A stretch of DNA of 64,000 nt from Porticoccus sp905181945 (GCF_047729555.1 NZ_CP159825.1:1054001-1118000), one strand, 5' to 3'; positions 18,196 to 27,451 are shown, counted from the first letter of the stretch. Notes: generated by a model from the sequence alone, not told the origin. Numbers and translations: made by a program.

Positions 18196-18945
18196 ATGAC
18201 AGATAACAAAACAACACATTTTGGCTTCAAAACTGTACCCATTGAGGAGAAAGCCAAAAAGGTGGCTGACGTATTTCATTCTGTAGCTGCAAAATACGAT
18301 TTAATGAATGACCTGATGTCTGCAGGTGTTCATAGGCTCTGGAAGCGCTACACTATTGAATTATCTGGAGTTAGAGCTGGGCAATCAGTACTAGACGTTG
18401 CTGGCGGCACAGGTGATCTAACTGCTAAATTTTCAAAGATTGTAGGCAAAACAGGGAAAATAATATTAGTTGATATCAATGAGTCTATGCTGAGAATTGG
18501 GCGTGACAAGCTGATTGATATGGGATGCTCAAATCAGGTTCTTTACACTTTGGCTGACGCTCAATGTTTGCCATTTCCAGATAACACATTTGACTGCATT
18601 ACCATTGCTTTCGGTCTAAGAAATGTCACCGATAAAGATATGGCTCTCCGGTCCATGAACCGCATATTAAAGCCTGGTGGCCGCTTATTGGTGTTAGAAT
18701 TCTCCAAGCCATCCAACCCTGTTCTTAAAAAGTTCTATGATTTTTACTCATTTAAATTACTCCCAAAAATTGGTGACTTTATAGCTAATGACAGCGATAG
18801 TTACCAATATTTAGCGGAATCCATACGCATGCATCCAGACCAAAATACCCTACAGAATATGATGACAGCTGCTAATTTTGTAAACACTGAATATTATAAT
18901 ATGACTGGCGGCATCGTCGCTCTACATCGAGGTTTTAAGTCTTGA
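18196..18945 (+). CDS. ubiE: ubiquinone/menaquinone C-methyltransferase UbiE
   Basis: The 249-residue protein starts with FGFKTVPIEEKAKKVADVF and VAAKYDLMNDLMSAGVHRLWK, which are hallmarks of UbiE. The SAM-binding motif I is VLDVAGGTGDLT. Later blocks FDCITIAFGLRNVTDKDMAL and GGRLLVLEFSKP complete the family. It performs the C-methylation step of ubiquinone (and menaquinone where made). It heads a unit with ubiJ and ubiB, overlapping ubiJ by four bases (TTGA). Confidence 0.97.
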   Translation: MTDNKTTHFGFKTVPIEEKAKKVADVFHSVAAKYDLMNDLMSAGVHRLWKRYTIELSGVRAGQSVLDVAGGTGDLTAKFSKIVGKTGKIILVDINESMLRIGRDKLIDMGCSNQVLYTLADAQCLPFPDNTFDCITIAFGLRNVTDKDMALRSMNRILKPGGRLLVLEFSKPSNPVLKKFYDFYSFKLLPKIGDFIANDSDSYQYLAESIRMHPDQNTLQNMMTAANFVNTEYYNMTGGIVALHRGFKS

Positions 18946-19634
18946 TTCTCGATCTTATGAAAAATAAAATTTTTAAAAAAGCTAAAGGTCCAGCTCTAAA
19001 GTCTCTTGAGGTCACTCTCAATAAGGCGCTAGAATATGATCACTCTAGTCAAAATGCTATTGGCAGGCTAAGAAATAAGGTTCTTGAAATAGAATGCACA
19101 TCTCCCTCAATTTCTTTCTATATTATTTTCGGGGGAAAAACGGTCCACTTAGAGCATCATCACAAAGGCGCTGCAGATGCCGTCCTTAAGGGAAGCGTCC
19201 TATCTTTAGGCTCTTTATCTATTAATGGCGATCAGCGCGTCTCTTTTTTTGATTCAGGCGTCACAATTTCCGGTGACCAAGAGCTGCTTGGCCAGCTCCA
19301 ACAGCTTCTAAAAAATCTAGACATAGAATGGGAAACTGGGCTTTCAGATCTAATTGGTGATATTCCTGCACATTTAATTGGAAAATCATTAAGGTCATCT
19401 ATCGACTGGAAGAAAAATATATTCAAACGAGCTGTAACAGGGGCTGTGGAATTTAGTCAAGAAGAGGCACGCTTAACACCAAGCCTCAATGAGGTTGTTG
19501 ACTTCAATGAGGCAATTCAACATACACGTAACGAAGTGGAGCGCCTAGCAGCTCGCACCAGCAAAGTAAAAAACAAGATGGATAGTATTTTTTTAAATGA
19601 TAATAAACACTTGAAACACGTAAAGGATACCTAA
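18942..19634 (+). CDS. ubiJ: ubiquinone biosynthesis accessory factor UbiJ
   Basis: The 230-residue protein has an N-terminal SCP2-like lipid-binding fold (VLEIECTSPSISFYIIFGG, HHKGAADAVLKGSVLSLGSL) and a C-terminal helical/coiled-coil tail (FNEAIQHTRNEVERLAARTSK). UbiJ scaffolds the soluble Ubi complex and binds ubiquinone intermediates. Sequence is weakly conserved, but position between ubiE and ubiB is diagnostic. The start is taken as TTG at 18942, with GAGG 9 bases upstream, overlapping the ubiE stop; an ATG at 18957 has no ribosome-binding site nearby. Confidence 0.9.
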   Translation: MILDLMKNKIFKKAKGPALKSLEVTLNKALEYDHSSQNAIGRLRNKVLEIECTSPSISFYIIFGGKTVHLEHHHKGAADAVLKGSVLSLGSLSINGDQRVSFFDSGVTISGDQELLGQLQQLLKNLDIEWETGLSDLIGDIPAHLIGKSLRSSIDWKKNIFKRAVTGAVEFSQEEARLTPSLNEVVDFNEAIQHTRNEVERLAARTSKVKNKMDSIFLNDNKHLKHVKDT

Positions 19635-19636
19635 AA

Positions 19637-21256
19637 ATGTCGAAAATTAGTCGACTAGCTACTATTATCCGTGTTTTTGTGCGCTATCGACTCGATACAT
19701 TTGTCGAGAAAGAAAAGCTACCTCGCAGCCTAAGACTGTTATTTGTAGTCACGAAATTTTTTCCTAATACCAGCAAACCCAGAGGAGAAAGACTGAGGGC
19801 TGCCCTGGAGAACCTAGGGCCTATATTTGTTAAGCTTGGCCAGCTACTCTCGACTCGCCCCGATTTAATCCCATCCGATATATGCTCTGAACTGAGCCAC
19901 CTTCAAGATAATGTCGCTCCATTTAATAACGAGCAATTTGTCACTATTGTCGAAGAGGCTCTTAATAAAAGTATTGACGATTTATTTCAAGAATTCAACC
20001 ATGAGCCTCTGGCGTCGGCGTCTGTAGCACAAGTCCATTCTGCAGTGCTCCCGGATGGTCAGAAAGTAGTCGTTAAAGTAATTCGTCCTGATATAAAAAA
20101 TATAATTGAACAAGATATTCAGTTAATGCTGTCTATCGCTACATGGCTAGAAAAAAATACTATTGATGGACCGAGAATGAGGCTTATAGAGGTAGTCAAC
20201 AATTATAGAGTCACAATCTTTGATGAGCTTAACCTACAACGCGAGGCATCGAATGCCTCCATACTTCGCCGCAACTTTGAAAAATCCAGCATGCTTTATG
20301 TTCCCGATATCCACTGGGCATACACAAACCAAAATATAATGGTAGCAGAACAAATTTATGCGACACCTGTTACAGATATAGGGGCGCTGCAACAGCATAA
20401 TGTGGATTTCAAAGTCTTAGCGGAAAGAGGCGTGGAAATTTTTTTCACACAAGTGTTTGAACACAATTTTTTTCATGCTGATATGCATCCCGGTAATATT
20501 TTTGTAGATTGTAGCAACCCAAAAGAACCAAAATATCTTGCGATCGATTGCGCAATCATCGGAACCCTTACAGATGCTGATCAATACTATCTGGCACGAA
20601 ATCTGCTCGCCATTTTTCGACGCGACTACCGTCAAGTAGCTGAACTACATGTTCTGTCTGGCTGGGTGCCGGAAGATACCAATATAGGCGAATTTACTTC
20701 TGCTATTCGATCAGTCTGTGAGCCTATTTTTGGGCGCCCATTACGAGATATTTCATTTGGCTATATTCTTGTTAGCTTGTTTCAAACTGCGCGCCGTTTC
20801 GATATGGAGGTACAACCGTCTCTTGTTCTGCTGCAAAAAACATTACTCAATATAGAAGGATTGGGGCGACAGCTTTATCCAGATTTAGACTTATGGGATA
20901 CCGCTCATCCTTTTCTAGAGCGCTGGCTCAAAGAACGATTTAAGCCAAAAGCGTTTATTGAAAAATTAAAACGCCATGGTCCAGAGTGGCTAGAACAGCT
21001 TCCGCAGATGCCACAACTTATTTTTCAGGGACTTGAGAATCTTCAGGCTAACACACAAAAATCTGTTGCTACTCCACCTTCTGTTTTGAATAGATCAGTT
21101 TCTGTGAAAAAAATAATACGAGACTGGATAGGGCCTGCATTAATAGGTGTCGGGTTAGGATTAGGGCTTTCAAATTGGTCCGAAACTGCTAATAACATAC
21201 CAGAAAATAGCCTAATCTTTGTTATGATTGGATTAATGATGATGCTGCTAAAATAG
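19637..21256 (+). CDS. ubiB: UbiB ubiquinone biosynthesis kinase-like protein
   Basis: The 539-residue ADCK/UbiB-family protein has the KxGQ motif (FVKLGQLLSTRPDLIP), the Ala-rich loop ASASVAQVHSA, the kinase lysine VVKVIRP and the catalytic HADMHPGNIF, with a later AIDCAIIGTL in place of the DFG loop. The C-terminus has two hydrophobic segments (about 495-538, WIGPALIGVGLGLGL and LIFVMIGLMMML), predicted membrane anchors. It is an ATPase needed for the Ubi complex at the inner membrane. AAGGA lies 9 bases before the ATG; it is 2 bases after ubiJ. Confidence 0.97.
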   Translation: MSKISRLATIIRVFVRYRLDTFVEKEKLPRSLRLLFVVTKFFPNTSKPRGERLRAALENLGPIFVKLGQLLSTRPDLIPSDICSELSHLQDNVAPFNNEQFVTIVEEALNKSIDDLFQEFNHEPLASASVAQVHSAVLPDGQKVVVKVIRPDIKNIIEQDIQLMLSIATWLEKNTIDGPRMRLIEVVNNYRVTIFDELNLQREASNASILRRNFEKSSMLYVPDIHWAYTNQNIMVAEQIYATPVTDIGALQQHNVDFKVLAERGVEIFFTQVFEHNFFHADMHPGNIFVDCSNPKEPKYLAIDCAIIGTLTDADQYYLARNLLAIFRRDYRQVAELHVLSGWVPEDTNIGEFTSAIRSVCEPIFGRPLRDISFGYILVSLFQTARRFDMEVQPSLVLLQKTLLNIEGLGRQLYPDLDLWDTAHPFLERWLKERFKPKAFIEKLKRHGPEWLEQLPQMPQLIFQGLENLQANTQKSVATPPSVLNRSVSVKKIIRDWIGPALIGVGLGLGLSNWSETANNIPENSLIFVMIGLMMMLLK

Positions 21257-21343
21257 CATCATCATGCAATAGTTTTCAGCACTTAAGCTTATTTACCTAA
21301 AATCAATATTGCTGATATAACAACAGATGTCATAATAACTACT

Positions 21344-21727
21344 ATGGATAACTTTATTAACAAAATTACTTGGGATGAAAACGGCTTACTTCCCGTCGTA
21401 GCGCAAGATGCTACTTCAGGCAGAGTGTTAATGGTCGCCTGGATGAATAGTGAAGCATTGGCGCTCACCGTACAAGAGCAGCGTGCTGTTTATTGGTCTC
21501 GATCGCGCAAAAAATTGTGGTATAAAGGTGAGGAGTCTGGGCATGTTCAGCATGTAAAAGAAATACGTCTCGACTGCGATAGCGACGTGCTGATTTTGCA
21601 GGTTGAGCAGATAGGTGGTATAGCCTGCCATACCGGAAGAGCTTCATGTTTTTATAGAATATTGCAGGACGGAGAATGGCTTACAGTAGATCCTGTCGTT
21701 AAAAACCCAGGAGAGATATATACATGA
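21344..21727 (+). CDS. hisI: phosphoribosyl-AMP cyclohydrolase
   Basis: The 127-residue protein carries VAQDATSGRVLMVAWMN, YWSRSRKKLWYKGEESGH, and the zinc/Mg ligands DCDSDVLILQVEQ plus ACHTGRASCFYR. It opens the purine ring of phosphoribosyl-AMP (third step of histidine synthesis). In this window it is a separate gene from hisE, as in Pseudomonas, not the fused form seen in E. coli. Overlaps hisE by 4 bases (ATGA), consistent with translational coupling. The other his genes are not here. Confidence 0.97.
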   Translation: MDNFINKITWDENGLLPVVAQDATSGRVLMVAWMNSEALALTVQEQRAVYWSRSRKKLWYKGEESGHVQHVKEIRLDCDSDVLILQVEQIGGIACHTGRASCFYRILQDGEWLTVDPVVKNPGEIYT

Positions 21728-22062
21728 GCGCTGATGTGTTGACTAAGCTAACAGAGTCTATTGAAGCTCGAAGAAAATCTGATCCTAAGGATTCCTACGT
21801 GGCCAGTCTTCACCATCAAGGATTAAATAAAATTCTAGAGAAGGTTGGGGAAGAGAGCATCGAAACCCTTCTGGCTGCTCGGGATGCAGAGCAAACCGGG
21901 GATACTAAAAAATTAATCTATGAAACAGCAGACTTATGGTTTCATTCATTAGTTATGCTGTCTCATTTAGGGGAGAATGCCCAATCAGTACTGAAAGAAC
22001 TGGAACGTCGGTTTGATTTATCAGGTCTTGAAGAAAAAAAACAACGAATCAAAAACCAATAA
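21724..22062 (+). CDS. hisE: phosphoribosyl-ATP pyrophosphatase
   Basis: The 112-residue protein has the MazG-type fold: VLTKLTESIEARRKSDP, SYVASLHHQGLNKILEKVGEES with the metal-binding ExxE pattern, and ETADLWFHSLVMLSHLG. It converts phosphoribosyl-ATP to phosphoribosyl-AMP, the step before HisI. Shine-Dalgarno AGGAG sits 10 bases before the ATG, within the end of hisI. Confidence 0.96.
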   Translation: MSADVLTKLTESIEARRKSDPKDSYVASLHHQGLNKILEKVGEESIETLLAARDAEQTGDTKKLIYETADLWFHSLVMLSHLGENAQSVLKELERRFDLSGLEEKKQRIKNQ

Positions 22063-22106
22063 ACTTAATATTAAAATAACCTAGATCACAAAAAAGAGAT
22101 ATCGCT

Positions 22107-22328
22107 ATGATACCTGGCTGGCAAGAACTACTCATTATCTTGGTCATTGTTGCAATAATTTTTGGAACAAAAAAAATACGCAGTATTGGATCTGATTTAG
22201 GGGGAGCAGTAAAAGGCTTCAAAGACTCCGTATCAAGCAACGTATCAAATACAGAAACCAATGATGCATCCATAGAGAAGCAGGTCAAAAGCAATACCAA
22301 GCATGATGATGATAAAACTGCAAAATAA
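22107..22328 (+). CDS. tatA: Sec-independent translocase subunit TatA
   Basis: The 73-residue protein has a single N-terminal transmembrane segment (PGWQELLIILVIVAIIFGTKKI), the FGTKKI hinge and an amphipathic helix (GSDLGGAVKGFKDSV), followed by a charged tail. TatA forms the size-flexible pore of the twin-arginine export system for folded proteins. It lies 45 bases after hisE and begins the tatABC set. Confidence 0.96.
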   Translation: MIPGWQELLIILVIVAIIFGTKKIRSIGSDLGGAVKGFKDSVSSNVSNTETNDASIEKQVKSNTKHDDDKTAK

Positions 22329-22381
22329 CTGCTCTCATGCCTAATATTCGCTATTTTTAACATATAAAATAGGTTAAATCC

Positions 22382-22660
22382 ATGTTTGATATTGGCTTCT
22401 TGGAGCTACTTTTAATTGCTGTAGTATCTTTAATCGTAATGGGACCGAAGCGATTGCCTCAAGCAGTGCGCTCTATCAGCCTCTGGCTAGGCAGGTTTAA
22501 GCAAGTGTTTTCATCTGCACGCCAGCAACTAGAAGATGAGGTGGGTATGGATGACGTCAAACGACAATTGCATAATGAGCAAATTATGCGCGACCTCAAA
22601 ACCACCGCCACTACAATAAAAGAAGCCACCGCCATTACTCCTAAAGATGACTCAAAATGA
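22382..22660 (+). CDS. tatB: Sec-independent translocase subunit TatB
   Basis: The 92-residue protein reads MFDIGFLELLLIAVVSLIVMGPKRLP, the TatB form of the transmembrane helix with the GPKRLP hinge instead of the FGTKK of TatA. It continues with an amphipathic helix and a long helical tail. TatB with TatC forms the twin-arginine signal receptor. Shorter than the E. coli protein (171 residues) but typical of marine and Pseudomonas relatives. Stop overlaps the tatC start by four bases. Confidence 0.95.
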   Translation: MFDIGFLELLLIAVVSLIVMGPKRLPQAVRSISLWLGRFKQVFSSARQQLEDEVGMDDVKRQLHNEQIMRDLKTTATTIKEATAITPKDDSK

Positions 22661-23406
22661 TTGATACACCATCATCAAAACAACCGATAGTGGCTCATCT
22701 ACTAGAGATGAGAAATCGACTGCTACAATGTATCGTGGTGATTTTTATTATTTTTTTAGGATTGTTTGCTTATAGTAATGAGCTCTATATTTATATATCA
22801 GAGCCTCTGACAATTCATCTACCAGCAACATCCTCGATGATTGCTACTGATGTAACATCACCATTTCTAACCCCCTTCAAGTTAGCCTTAGTGTTATCCG
22901 TATTTGCTGCAATGCCATTTATTCTTTATCAGATTTGGGCTTTTGTCGCCCCGGGCCTATACCAGCGTGAAAAAAAAATAGTGGTCCCATTATTTCTTTC
23001 TAGCGTTGCTCTCTTTTACGGAGGAATGGCTTTTGCTTACCATATTGTTTTCCCTTTAATCTTTACATTTTTCACTAGTGTAAGCCCAGAGGGTGTATTA
23101 GTAATGACAGATATTCGAAGTTATCTCGATTTTATCCTTAAGTTATTTTTTGCATTCGGCTTGAGCTTTGAGATTCCCATCGCAATAGTAATTCTGTCAT
23201 GGATGGGCCTCGTAAATCCAACCCAATTAGCAAAAAGACGTCCTTATGTGTTTGTTATATGCTTTGTGCTGGGCATGCTGCTGACTCCGCCAGATATAAT
23301 TTCACAAACCCTTCTAGCGATACCCATGTGGCTGTTGTTTGAACTAGGCATTGCTTTTAGCAAAATCATCAAACCTGAATCAATAGAAAAAAGTGCAGCA
23401 AGCTAA
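22657..23406 (+). CDS. tatC: Sec-independent translocase subunit TatC
   Basis: The 249-residue protein has six transmembrane segments. Conserved markers are HLLEMRNRLLQC in the first cytoplasmic segment, FKLALVLSVFAAMPFILYQIWAF, the periplasmic-loop region after YQREKKIV, and FGLSFEIPIAIVIL. It is the twin-arginine signal receptor core. Its end overlaps the convergent kinase gene by four bases, so no terminator fits between them. Confidence 0.97.
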   Translation: MIDTPSSKQPIVAHLLEMRNRLLQCIVVIFIIFLGLFAYSNELYIYISEPLTIHLPATSSMIATDVTSPFLTPFKLALVLSVFAAMPFILYQIWAFVAPGLYQREKKIVVPLFLSSVALFYGGMAFAYHIVFPLIFTFFTSVSPEGVLVMTDIRSYLDFILKLFFAFGLSFEIPIAIVILSWMGLVNPTQLAKRRPYVFVICFVLGMLLTPPDIISQTLLAIPMWLLFELGIAFSKIIKPESIEKSAAS

Positions 23407-24143
23407 CTTTGCACGAGAGACCAAAGCCTATCAAGGCCCTGCTGTAAAAAAAATATCTTCTCAGTTATTGAAATTTTATCACTTAACCCATGCAGTCTAA
23501 CTAAATCTATTTCTGGGTGACCAAAAGCAGCGTATTCCCAATCAATCAGAAATAATCCAGTAGTGGCTTCTATCAGATTTCCCGGAACAATATCATGATG
23601 ATTAATTACTGGCGCCCAGGTCTGGCTGTCTATAGCTGCAGCCACATGAAGCAGCTCATCAAAAAATAATTTCTCTAAAGTGCATATCGAAACTGGTAAT
23701 TGTCGTATGTAATACTGACAATAGCTTAAATAATTTCGCTTTACAGCATGGCATGGAAGCGAGACGCTATGAATTTTATTTATAATTTTAGTAACTTTTT
23801 TTATGTTTAATGGCGCGTTAAGATCAGATTCAAGCCATTGATAACCTTCAATATAATCACTAACTAGAGTATGGCTATCCACAAATAATACTTTAGGAGA
23901 AAAATCGAACTCCTGAAGCAGGGAAAGTATTTCTATTTCCTGATGACGATTGATACCTAAACTTATACTATCTTCATTGTTTATTCTAACAACTGCCTGA
24001 TAGGCGCCAGATTTAACCAAAAAAGATCGGTTAGTTCGCCCACCTAGTAGCTCCCTAACAACCCTAGGCTCATCAGGCCAAGAGGTCCTCCAACCTCTCC
24101 AGCCAGAAAGTGTTTTCTCTAGAAGAAATTCTACCCTACTCAA
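23403..24143 (-). CDS. thiK: thiamine kinase-like phosphotransferase
   Basis: The 246-residue protein is in the choline/aminoglycoside phosphotransferase family. It has a Lys-bearing N-lobe VRINNEDSISLGINRHQEIEI, the catalytic loop NHHDIVPGNLIEA (HxDxxxxN), and the DFG-equivalent FLIDWEYAAFGHPEIDLVRL. Family members include thiamine kinase ThiK and choline kinase. Because it ends an operon led by a TPP riboswitch, thiamine is the likely substrate (inference). It starts at TTG (24143), overlapping the pnuT-like stop as TTGA. Confidence 0.8.
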   Translation of the reverse strand: MSRVEFLLEKTLSGWRGWRTSWPDEPRVVRELLGGRTNRSFLVKSGAYQAVVRINNEDSISLGINRHQEIEILSLLQEFDFSPKVLFVDSHTLVSDYIEGYQWLESDLNAPLNIKKVTKIINKIHSVSLPCHAVKRNYLSYCQYYIRQLPVSICTLEKLFFDELLHVAAAIDSQTWAPVINHHDIVPGNLIEATTGLFLIDWEYAAFGHPEIDLVRLHGLSDKISITEKIFFLQQGLDRLWSLVQS

Positions 24144-24733
24144 AGATTATTCTGCTCAAGATAGCGCTTACGCCAAGTGCAGTAACCCAAAATAGCCAAT
24201 ATGACATAAAGCACAAAAAGGACGGCAGTCTGATAAAGATTCTGGCTGAAATACAAATAGATTGAAACCCCATCAATAAAAATCCAATACAGCCAATTTT
24301 CAAGAATTTTTCTTGCCACCATTGCCGTTGTCACTATTGATCCTAGCGTCGTAAAAGAATCCAAATACGGCAACTCCGCATCAGTATATGCACCCAGAAA
24401 ATACCCTATAATCAAGGAAAACAAACTAACCAAGCTAACTACTAGGATATGACACAAAGGTGTTAAGCGTGAAATAAGCAAGCCTGTTTGTTGCGTTCCC
24501 CCCCTTCGCCATTGCTGCCAACCATAAAGCGACATCAGCACATAATAGACATTCAACAAGGACACCATGTATAACCTGGCATCAAAGAAAATCCACACAT
24601 AAATTGCTGCGCTAAAAAAAACAAAATACCAGCATAAGCTGTTCTCTTGTATAGCAAATGCCAAGTAACCAAAAGCTAGGACTACCGCCAATGTTTCAAG
24701 AGTTATCCAGCTTAAATTTAGCCATGATTCCAT
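24140..24733 (-). CDS. pnuT: PnuT-type thiamine permease (PnuC family)
   Basis: The 197-residue membrane protein has about seven transmembrane segments and the PnuC-family YVLMSLYGWQQWRRG block, with the terminal IFIDGVSIYLYFSQNLY region. PnuC-family carriers move nicotinamide riboside, riboflavin or thiamine by facilitated diffusion; the PnuT branch is known from TPP-controlled operons. Thiamine specificity here rests on the riboswitch and on the partner kinase that would trap the substrate. GAGG lies 10 bases before the ATG, 3 bases after the preceding gene. Confidence 0.87.
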   Translation of the reverse strand: MESWLNLSWITLETLAVVLAFGYLAFAIQENSLCWYFVFFSAAIYVWIFFDARLYMVSLLNVYYVLMSLYGWQQWRRGGTQQTGLLISRLTPLCHILVVSLVSLFSLIIGYFLGAYTDAELPYLDSFTTLGSIVTTAMVARKILENWLYWIFIDGVSIYLYFSQNLYQTAVLFVLYVILAILGYCTWRKRYLEQNNL

Positions 24734-24735
24734 GA

Positions 24736-24984
24736 TTAAAGAGCCTCATAGGCCGGAATATACTTCACCACATAGACCGCCATGCCAAATTCTTTATAGC
24801 AACTCAAGATAGTTTCTTGGACTGCATTCATTGCATAGCTATACTCTCCCTGCACTACAGTGCTAGTAGGAAAGGTCTTTATTTTTAAGTCACTATATTT
24901 ATTGATTTTCTCTATAAATCCATCAATAGGGACAACAAAGTTCTCTTGATTGGGATACATGCTGATATCAATAGTCAACTCCAT
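24736..24984 (-). CDS. YkoF/MTH1187-like thiamine-binding domain protein
   Basis: The 82-residue protein has the ferredoxin-like fold signature of the PF01910 thiamine/HMP-binding family: an initial beta strand ELTIDISMYP, the helix FVVPIDGFIEKINKY, and TFPTSTVVQGEYSYAMNAVQET, in which the VxG(E/D) motif is diagnostic. No signal peptide or membrane segment, so probably cytoplasmic. It lies between the receptor and permease genes of a TPP-controlled operon, so thiamine or its pyrimidine moiety is a plausible ligand. GGGGG lies 5 bases before the ATG. Confidence 0.78.
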   Translation of the reverse strand: MELTIDISMYPNQENFVVPIDGFIEKINKYSDLKIKTFPTSTVVQGEYSYAMNAVQETILSCYKEFGMAVYVVKYIPAYEAL

Positions 24985-25052
24985 AGCGACCCCCTAAAAA
25001 AAGAATAAAATAAATGCTGCTCTCTAATCTATAACGTCAAGACTGGAATATC

Positions 25053-27305
25053 TTAAAAGTTAAACTTAACTGTTGCACCTATCACTCTTGGCTCACCAAA
25101 CTGATAATAAGGTTCTAGTGCATAATTTTTTCGAGGATCATTACCAAAACTTCCAAATCCTCGCACAATCACATCACGATCTGTCAAATTTCTCCCCCAA
25201 AGAGAGAAATCCCAAACGCCATACCTATAATTCAAATGAGAATTTAACAATTCATAACGATTAGATTTTGCATTGTGGCGAGGAGAGAGATTAAACGCCC
25301 CTTTTCCCTCTACCTCTAACCCTGCAACAAGATTAGCTGTAAGGTCTAACTCAGCGCCTAGTGCGAACTGATATGAAGGCGCATGAGCCTGCTTATCTCC
25401 GCTAAGATCTTTAGGGGTAGGATTGCTTGCATGTCTGTCGACCTCAACATGAGAGTAACTCTCATAATCTTTAAATATTGCTTTCAATAAACCTAAGCTG
25501 CTATAAAAATTCACGCCAGAAAAAGGGAGCCAGTTGAGCTCCAGTTCAGTGCCATAGTTGGCACCTTTTTTAGCATTCTCAAAGTAATCAGTAAACGTAC
25601 ACGCACCCCCTCCGGAGCAATCCACTAAAGATTGTTTTACCTGCATTTTATGTCGCTGCTGATAAAATATTGCTAGTTGGCCATTTAATTTTCCATCAAA
25701 CCAATCCATTTTTATACCAGTCTCATAATTCCATAAATATTCGGTATCAAACTTTTTATTTTTAGCATCTAGCGATGAGCTACTATTAATCCCGCCTGCT
25801 TTATAGCCCCGCGAGATTAATCCATAGATCATAGTATTGTTTGTTGCAAAGTATTCTAACCCCAATCGCCCCCCCCAAAGACGCTCACCTTTTGCATAAC
25901 CAACAGATGCTCTGTCCATATAATCAGCATTCCGGTACTCCAACCGCAACCCAGTTGTTAGTCTTAATTTATGACTAAGCTGGCTTCCTAATTGCCCATA
26001 GATGGCATAATTTTTGGTATCGAAGTCGCTGGTAAAATCAGAATCATAGGTCCACTCACGCAATAAAGATTCTTTTTGCTCGCGAAAATAAACTCCGGCA
26101 ACCCAGTCCGTGGAATCATCAAAAAGCAATCCCTGATCATTTGATACCAAACGAAAATCTAGCGTTGTTGTTACTCTATCACGTCTGTAATTATCAACAG
26201 ACTCATATGCTGAGCCACTACATGCATAATCTGAACATATAGCTGCATAACTCCAGTCTTCATCAAAACCGTACTCGGTATCATGATTAGAGCGCCCTAT
26301 CAAGGAAACCACATCAAAATTACTACTATTGCTCCATGTGCTCTCTACAGAAAATGCCAATGTTTCCTGGCGATCGTGACCGGGTTGATCAGAAAAAGTA
26401 TGGCGCGTATTATCTAATGAGAAGCTATCGTATCCATTTTCTGCATTAACATACAATCCAACAATCTTAATATTTAGGCTATCACTAGCCCGCCAATGTA
26501 ATTTTCCTCGAATAGTTTGCTCATCAATATTATTGGTATCATCTCGATTAAGAAATTCATTCTCTACATAACCATCTCTTTTGGAGCGCTGCACAGCAAG
26601 ACGGTAGCCCATATCATCTGTTATAGGGCCGCTCAACACACTGGAAAATGTTCGAGCTTCATATTCAGAAAATGATGACTCCACGCTGCCTTCAAATTTT
26701 TCCGAGGGATCATTCGACTGAATATCAATCAACCCTGCCATGGCGTTCGCTCCATAGCTTGTACCTTGCGGGCCTCTAAAGACTTCAACCTGCCTAATAT
26801 CAAGCATAGTTGCGGCCCCGCCAATCCCACTAAAATCAATACCATCTATAAAGAGTCCAACAGAGGGATTAATGGGCTCAACATACTGACTGCGTTCACC
26901 AATTCCGCGGATTTGAAAAAATCTTCCTCTAGATGAGCCGCTGGAGAAATTTACATTAGGTGCCAAGTTGAGCACCTGCTCAATATGCTGGGCTTCACGT
27001 CGATTAATCGTCTTGCTGTTAATCACGGTAATGCTATTACCTGTATCCAATACGTTTATATCGCGAAATTTTGCTGTAACGACGACCTCAGCAATCAAGC
27101 CATCTTCCTCAATTTCTGAAATTTCATTTGTAGGCGAAGTATCTTCTTCGACCTCCAAAGCTTGAGCTATAGAACCTTCAGATCGAGAATCAACAGAGGT
27201 GGTTTTCAGCTCACCGGAAGCATAAGAGTTTTGAGCTGTAAGGTGAAATGCAATCCATAAAATAACTGCAAGAGTAGTTTTTATTTTTCTAGACACTAAA
27301 TACAT
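25053..27305 (-). CDS. TonB-dependent outer-membrane receptor, probable thiamine uptake
   Basis: About 750 residues. A signal peptide (MYLVSRKIKTTLAVILWIAF) precedes a TonB-box region and plug domain: EVVVTAKFRDINVLDTGNS, LNLAPNVNFSSGSSRGRFFQIRG and VEVFRGPQGTSYGANAMAGLI. A 22-strand type beta-barrel follows, ending in an aromatic Phe (VIGATVKFNF), the outer-membrane assembly signal. The ATG at 27305 is chosen because GAGG stands 6 bases upstream; a TTG/ATG pair at 27323/27317 is also in frame. Substrate is inferred from the TPP aptamer just upstream and from the following thiamine-type genes. Confidence 0.9.
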   Translation of the reverse strand: MYLVSRKIKTTLAVILWIAFHLTAQNSYASGELKTTSVDSRSEGSIAQALEVEEDTSPTNEISEIEEDGLIAEVVVTAKFRDINVLDTGNSITVINSKTINRREAQHIEQVLNLAPNVNFSSGSSRGRFFQIRGIGERSQYVEPINPSVGLFIDGIDFSGIGGAATMLDIRQVEVFRGPQGTSYGANAMAGLIDIQSNDPSEKFEGSVESSFSEYEARTFSSVLSGPITDDMGYRLAVQRSKRDGYVENEFLNRDDTNNIDEQTIRGKLHWRASDSLNIKIVGLYVNAENGYDSFSLDNTRHTFSDQPGHDRQETLAFSVESTWSNSSNFDVVSLIGRSNHDTEYGFDEDWSYAAICSDYACSGSAYESVDNYRRDRVTTTLDFRLVSNDQGLLFDDSTDWVAGVYFREQKESLLREWTYDSDFTSDFDTKNYAIYGQLGSQLSHKLRLTTGLRLEYRNADYMDRASVGYAKGERLWGGRLGLEYFATNNTMIYGLISRGYKAGGINSSSSLDAKNKKFDTEYLWNYETGIKMDWFDGKLNGQLAIFYQQRHKMQVKQSLVDCSGGGACTFTDYFENAKKGANYGTELELNWLPFSGVNFYSSLGLLKAIFKDYESYSHVEVDRHASNPTPKDLSGDKQAHAPSYQFALGAELDLTANLVAGLEVEGKGAFNLSPRHNAKSNRYELLNSHLNYRYGVWDFSLWGRNLTDRDVIVRGFGSFGNDPRKNYALEPYYQFGEPRVIGATVKFNF

Positions 27306-27370
27306 ATAAAGCCTCATTAACAAAAGTCAAGAGACCCGGAAGGGGAAAGATGGAACGTTGAATTCTGCGT

Positions 27371-27451
27371 CCTATCCCTACGCCGGTACTATCCGGATCA
27401 GGTTCAAAGGGTCCATCCGAAGATGTCTCAGGCTGCCAGCCTCCCCTTAGG
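27371..27451 (-). promoter_or_regulatory. TPP riboswitch (THI box)
   Basis: The minus strand reads the conserved aptamer: CCTA...TAGG closing helix P1 (27451 to 27371), AGGGG/ACCCTT for P2, a GGCT/AGCC hairpin, the invariant CTGAGA, a CATC-TTCG-GATG side hairpin, then AACCTGATC, GGATA and CGTAGGGA. Aptamer end to the receptor ATG is about 65 bases, with no long T-run, so translational control is more likely than termination. It should repress the downstream receptor-YkoF-pnuT-thiK operon when TPP is plentiful. Confidence 0.96.
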
